NCBI GenBank assembly: GCA_013002925.1
Contig: JABDLQ010000240.1
Span: 1 to 5,955, forward strand
Direction of reading: 5' to 3'
DNA length: 5,955 nt
Source of the DNA: Gammaproteobacteria bacterium
GTDB lineage: Bacteria; Pseudomonadota; Gammaproteobacteria; Steroidobacterales; SZUA-146
Both the position numbers and the translations under genes were made by a program. The notes under the pieces were generated by a model. It ran no database searches. It worked only from the letters and a program-made list of their open reading frames with translations, and had not been told where the DNA came from. Each line of letters begins with the position of its first letter. Position 1 is the stretch's first letter. Below are positions 5,612-5,955 of this stretch, piece after piece.

Positions 5612-5955
5612 TCAAAGCCCGAAGACAGCAGGCACAACCAACAGTGATATTAGCGACACCACGATCACGCCAATAATATTCAGAGCGATCCCGGCGCGCA
5701 CCATTTCGGGTATGGTGATCTTGCCGGTGGAAAACACAATGGCATTTGGCGGGGTCGCGACGGGCAACATGAATGCGCAACTGGCGGCAATAGTCACCGG
5801 CACCGTGAGCACCAGTGGTGGTACCCCGGCCTGTAGCGCAATGGCTCCCATGACCGGCAGCAACGTTGCAGTGGTGGCAAGATTACTCGTCAGTTCCGTC
5901 AGAAAAATCACCATTGTTACCGCTGCTATCACCAACACGGCGATGCCAAAAACAC
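5612..5955 (-). CDS. DASS/SLC13 family sodium:anion symporter, C-terminal part (5' end outside window)
   Basis: The frame stays open to the right edge of the window, so the GTG at 5938 is internal rather than the start; codons beyond it continue a hydrophobic helix (VFGIAVLVIAAV). About 113 C-terminal residues are visible. They contain TSNLATTATLLPV (SNLAT at 5873-5887), the second Ser-Asn-x-Ala-Thr hairpin of the family, and ASCAFMLPVATPPNAIV (5735-5785). The latter fits the PROSITE sodium:sulfate symporter signature as I recall it, position by position. A last helix (about 5625-5690) ends at TGA. Members move di- or tricarboxylates or sulfate with Na+ across the inner membrane. The TPPN motif places it with the classical dicarboxylate-type carriers, but the substrate is not certain. 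It converges on the TrkA-C-containing permease and is a different subfamily, not a recent duplicate. Confidence 0.92.
   Translation of the reverse strand, partial: VFGIAVLVIAAVTMVIFLTELTSNLATTATLLPVMGAIALQAGVPPLVLTVPVTIAASCAFMLPVATPPNAIVFSTGKITIPEMVRAGIALNIIGVIVVSLISLLVVPAVFGL

Overview
The window reads as chromosome of a Gram-negative proteobacterium, most likely a gammaproteobacterium. The support is a moaD-moaE pair, two DUF2959-type envelope proteins (from memory a mainly gammaproteobacterial family), an outer-membrane-style lipoprotein signal and a Tat-like lipoprotein signal. The species cannot be named from the sequence. Base composition is moderately GC-rich and fairly even. I see no insertion sequence, CRISPR array, tRNA, rRNA or phage gene.

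Layout. (1) Bases 1-587, plus strand: the 3' end of moaD followed by complete moaE, the two subunits of molybdopterin synthase. They are translationally coupled: the moaE Shine-Dalgarno lies in the codons for MoaD's catalytic Gly-Gly tail. (2) Bases 653-2639, minus strand: a two-gene unit, a DUF2959 lipoprotein followed after 4 bases by an exported M24-family (Xaa-Pro peptidase-like) metallopeptidase with all five metal ligands. (3) Bases 2656-3369, plus strand: a second DUF2959 protein, divergent from the first. It has an N-terminal membrane anchor instead of a lipobox. The two start codons are only 16 bases apart. (4) Bases 3502-5340, plus strand: a 612-residue SLC13/DASS-type permease with two TrkA-C (RCK_C) domains between its membrane halves, behind its own candidate promoter. 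(5) Bases 5612-5955, minus strand: the C-terminal part of a second, more conventional DASS carrier that runs off the right edge and converges on the first.

How the genes fit together. The moa genes make the dithiolene of molybdenum cofactor and are unrelated to the rest. The central three genes look like an envelope module: two paralogous coiled-coil-rich proteins, one apparently on a lipid anchor and one on a transmembrane anchor, share a compact divergent start region, and one is co-transcribed with a periplasmic or lipid-anchored peptidase. That arrangement is the least explained part of the window. The two permeases probably import or exchange anions (dicarboxylates, sulfate or similar), but their substrates cannot be read from the sequence.

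The non-coding gaps are short. The largest is 5341-5611, between two convergent transporter genes, with no convincing gene and no clear terminator.
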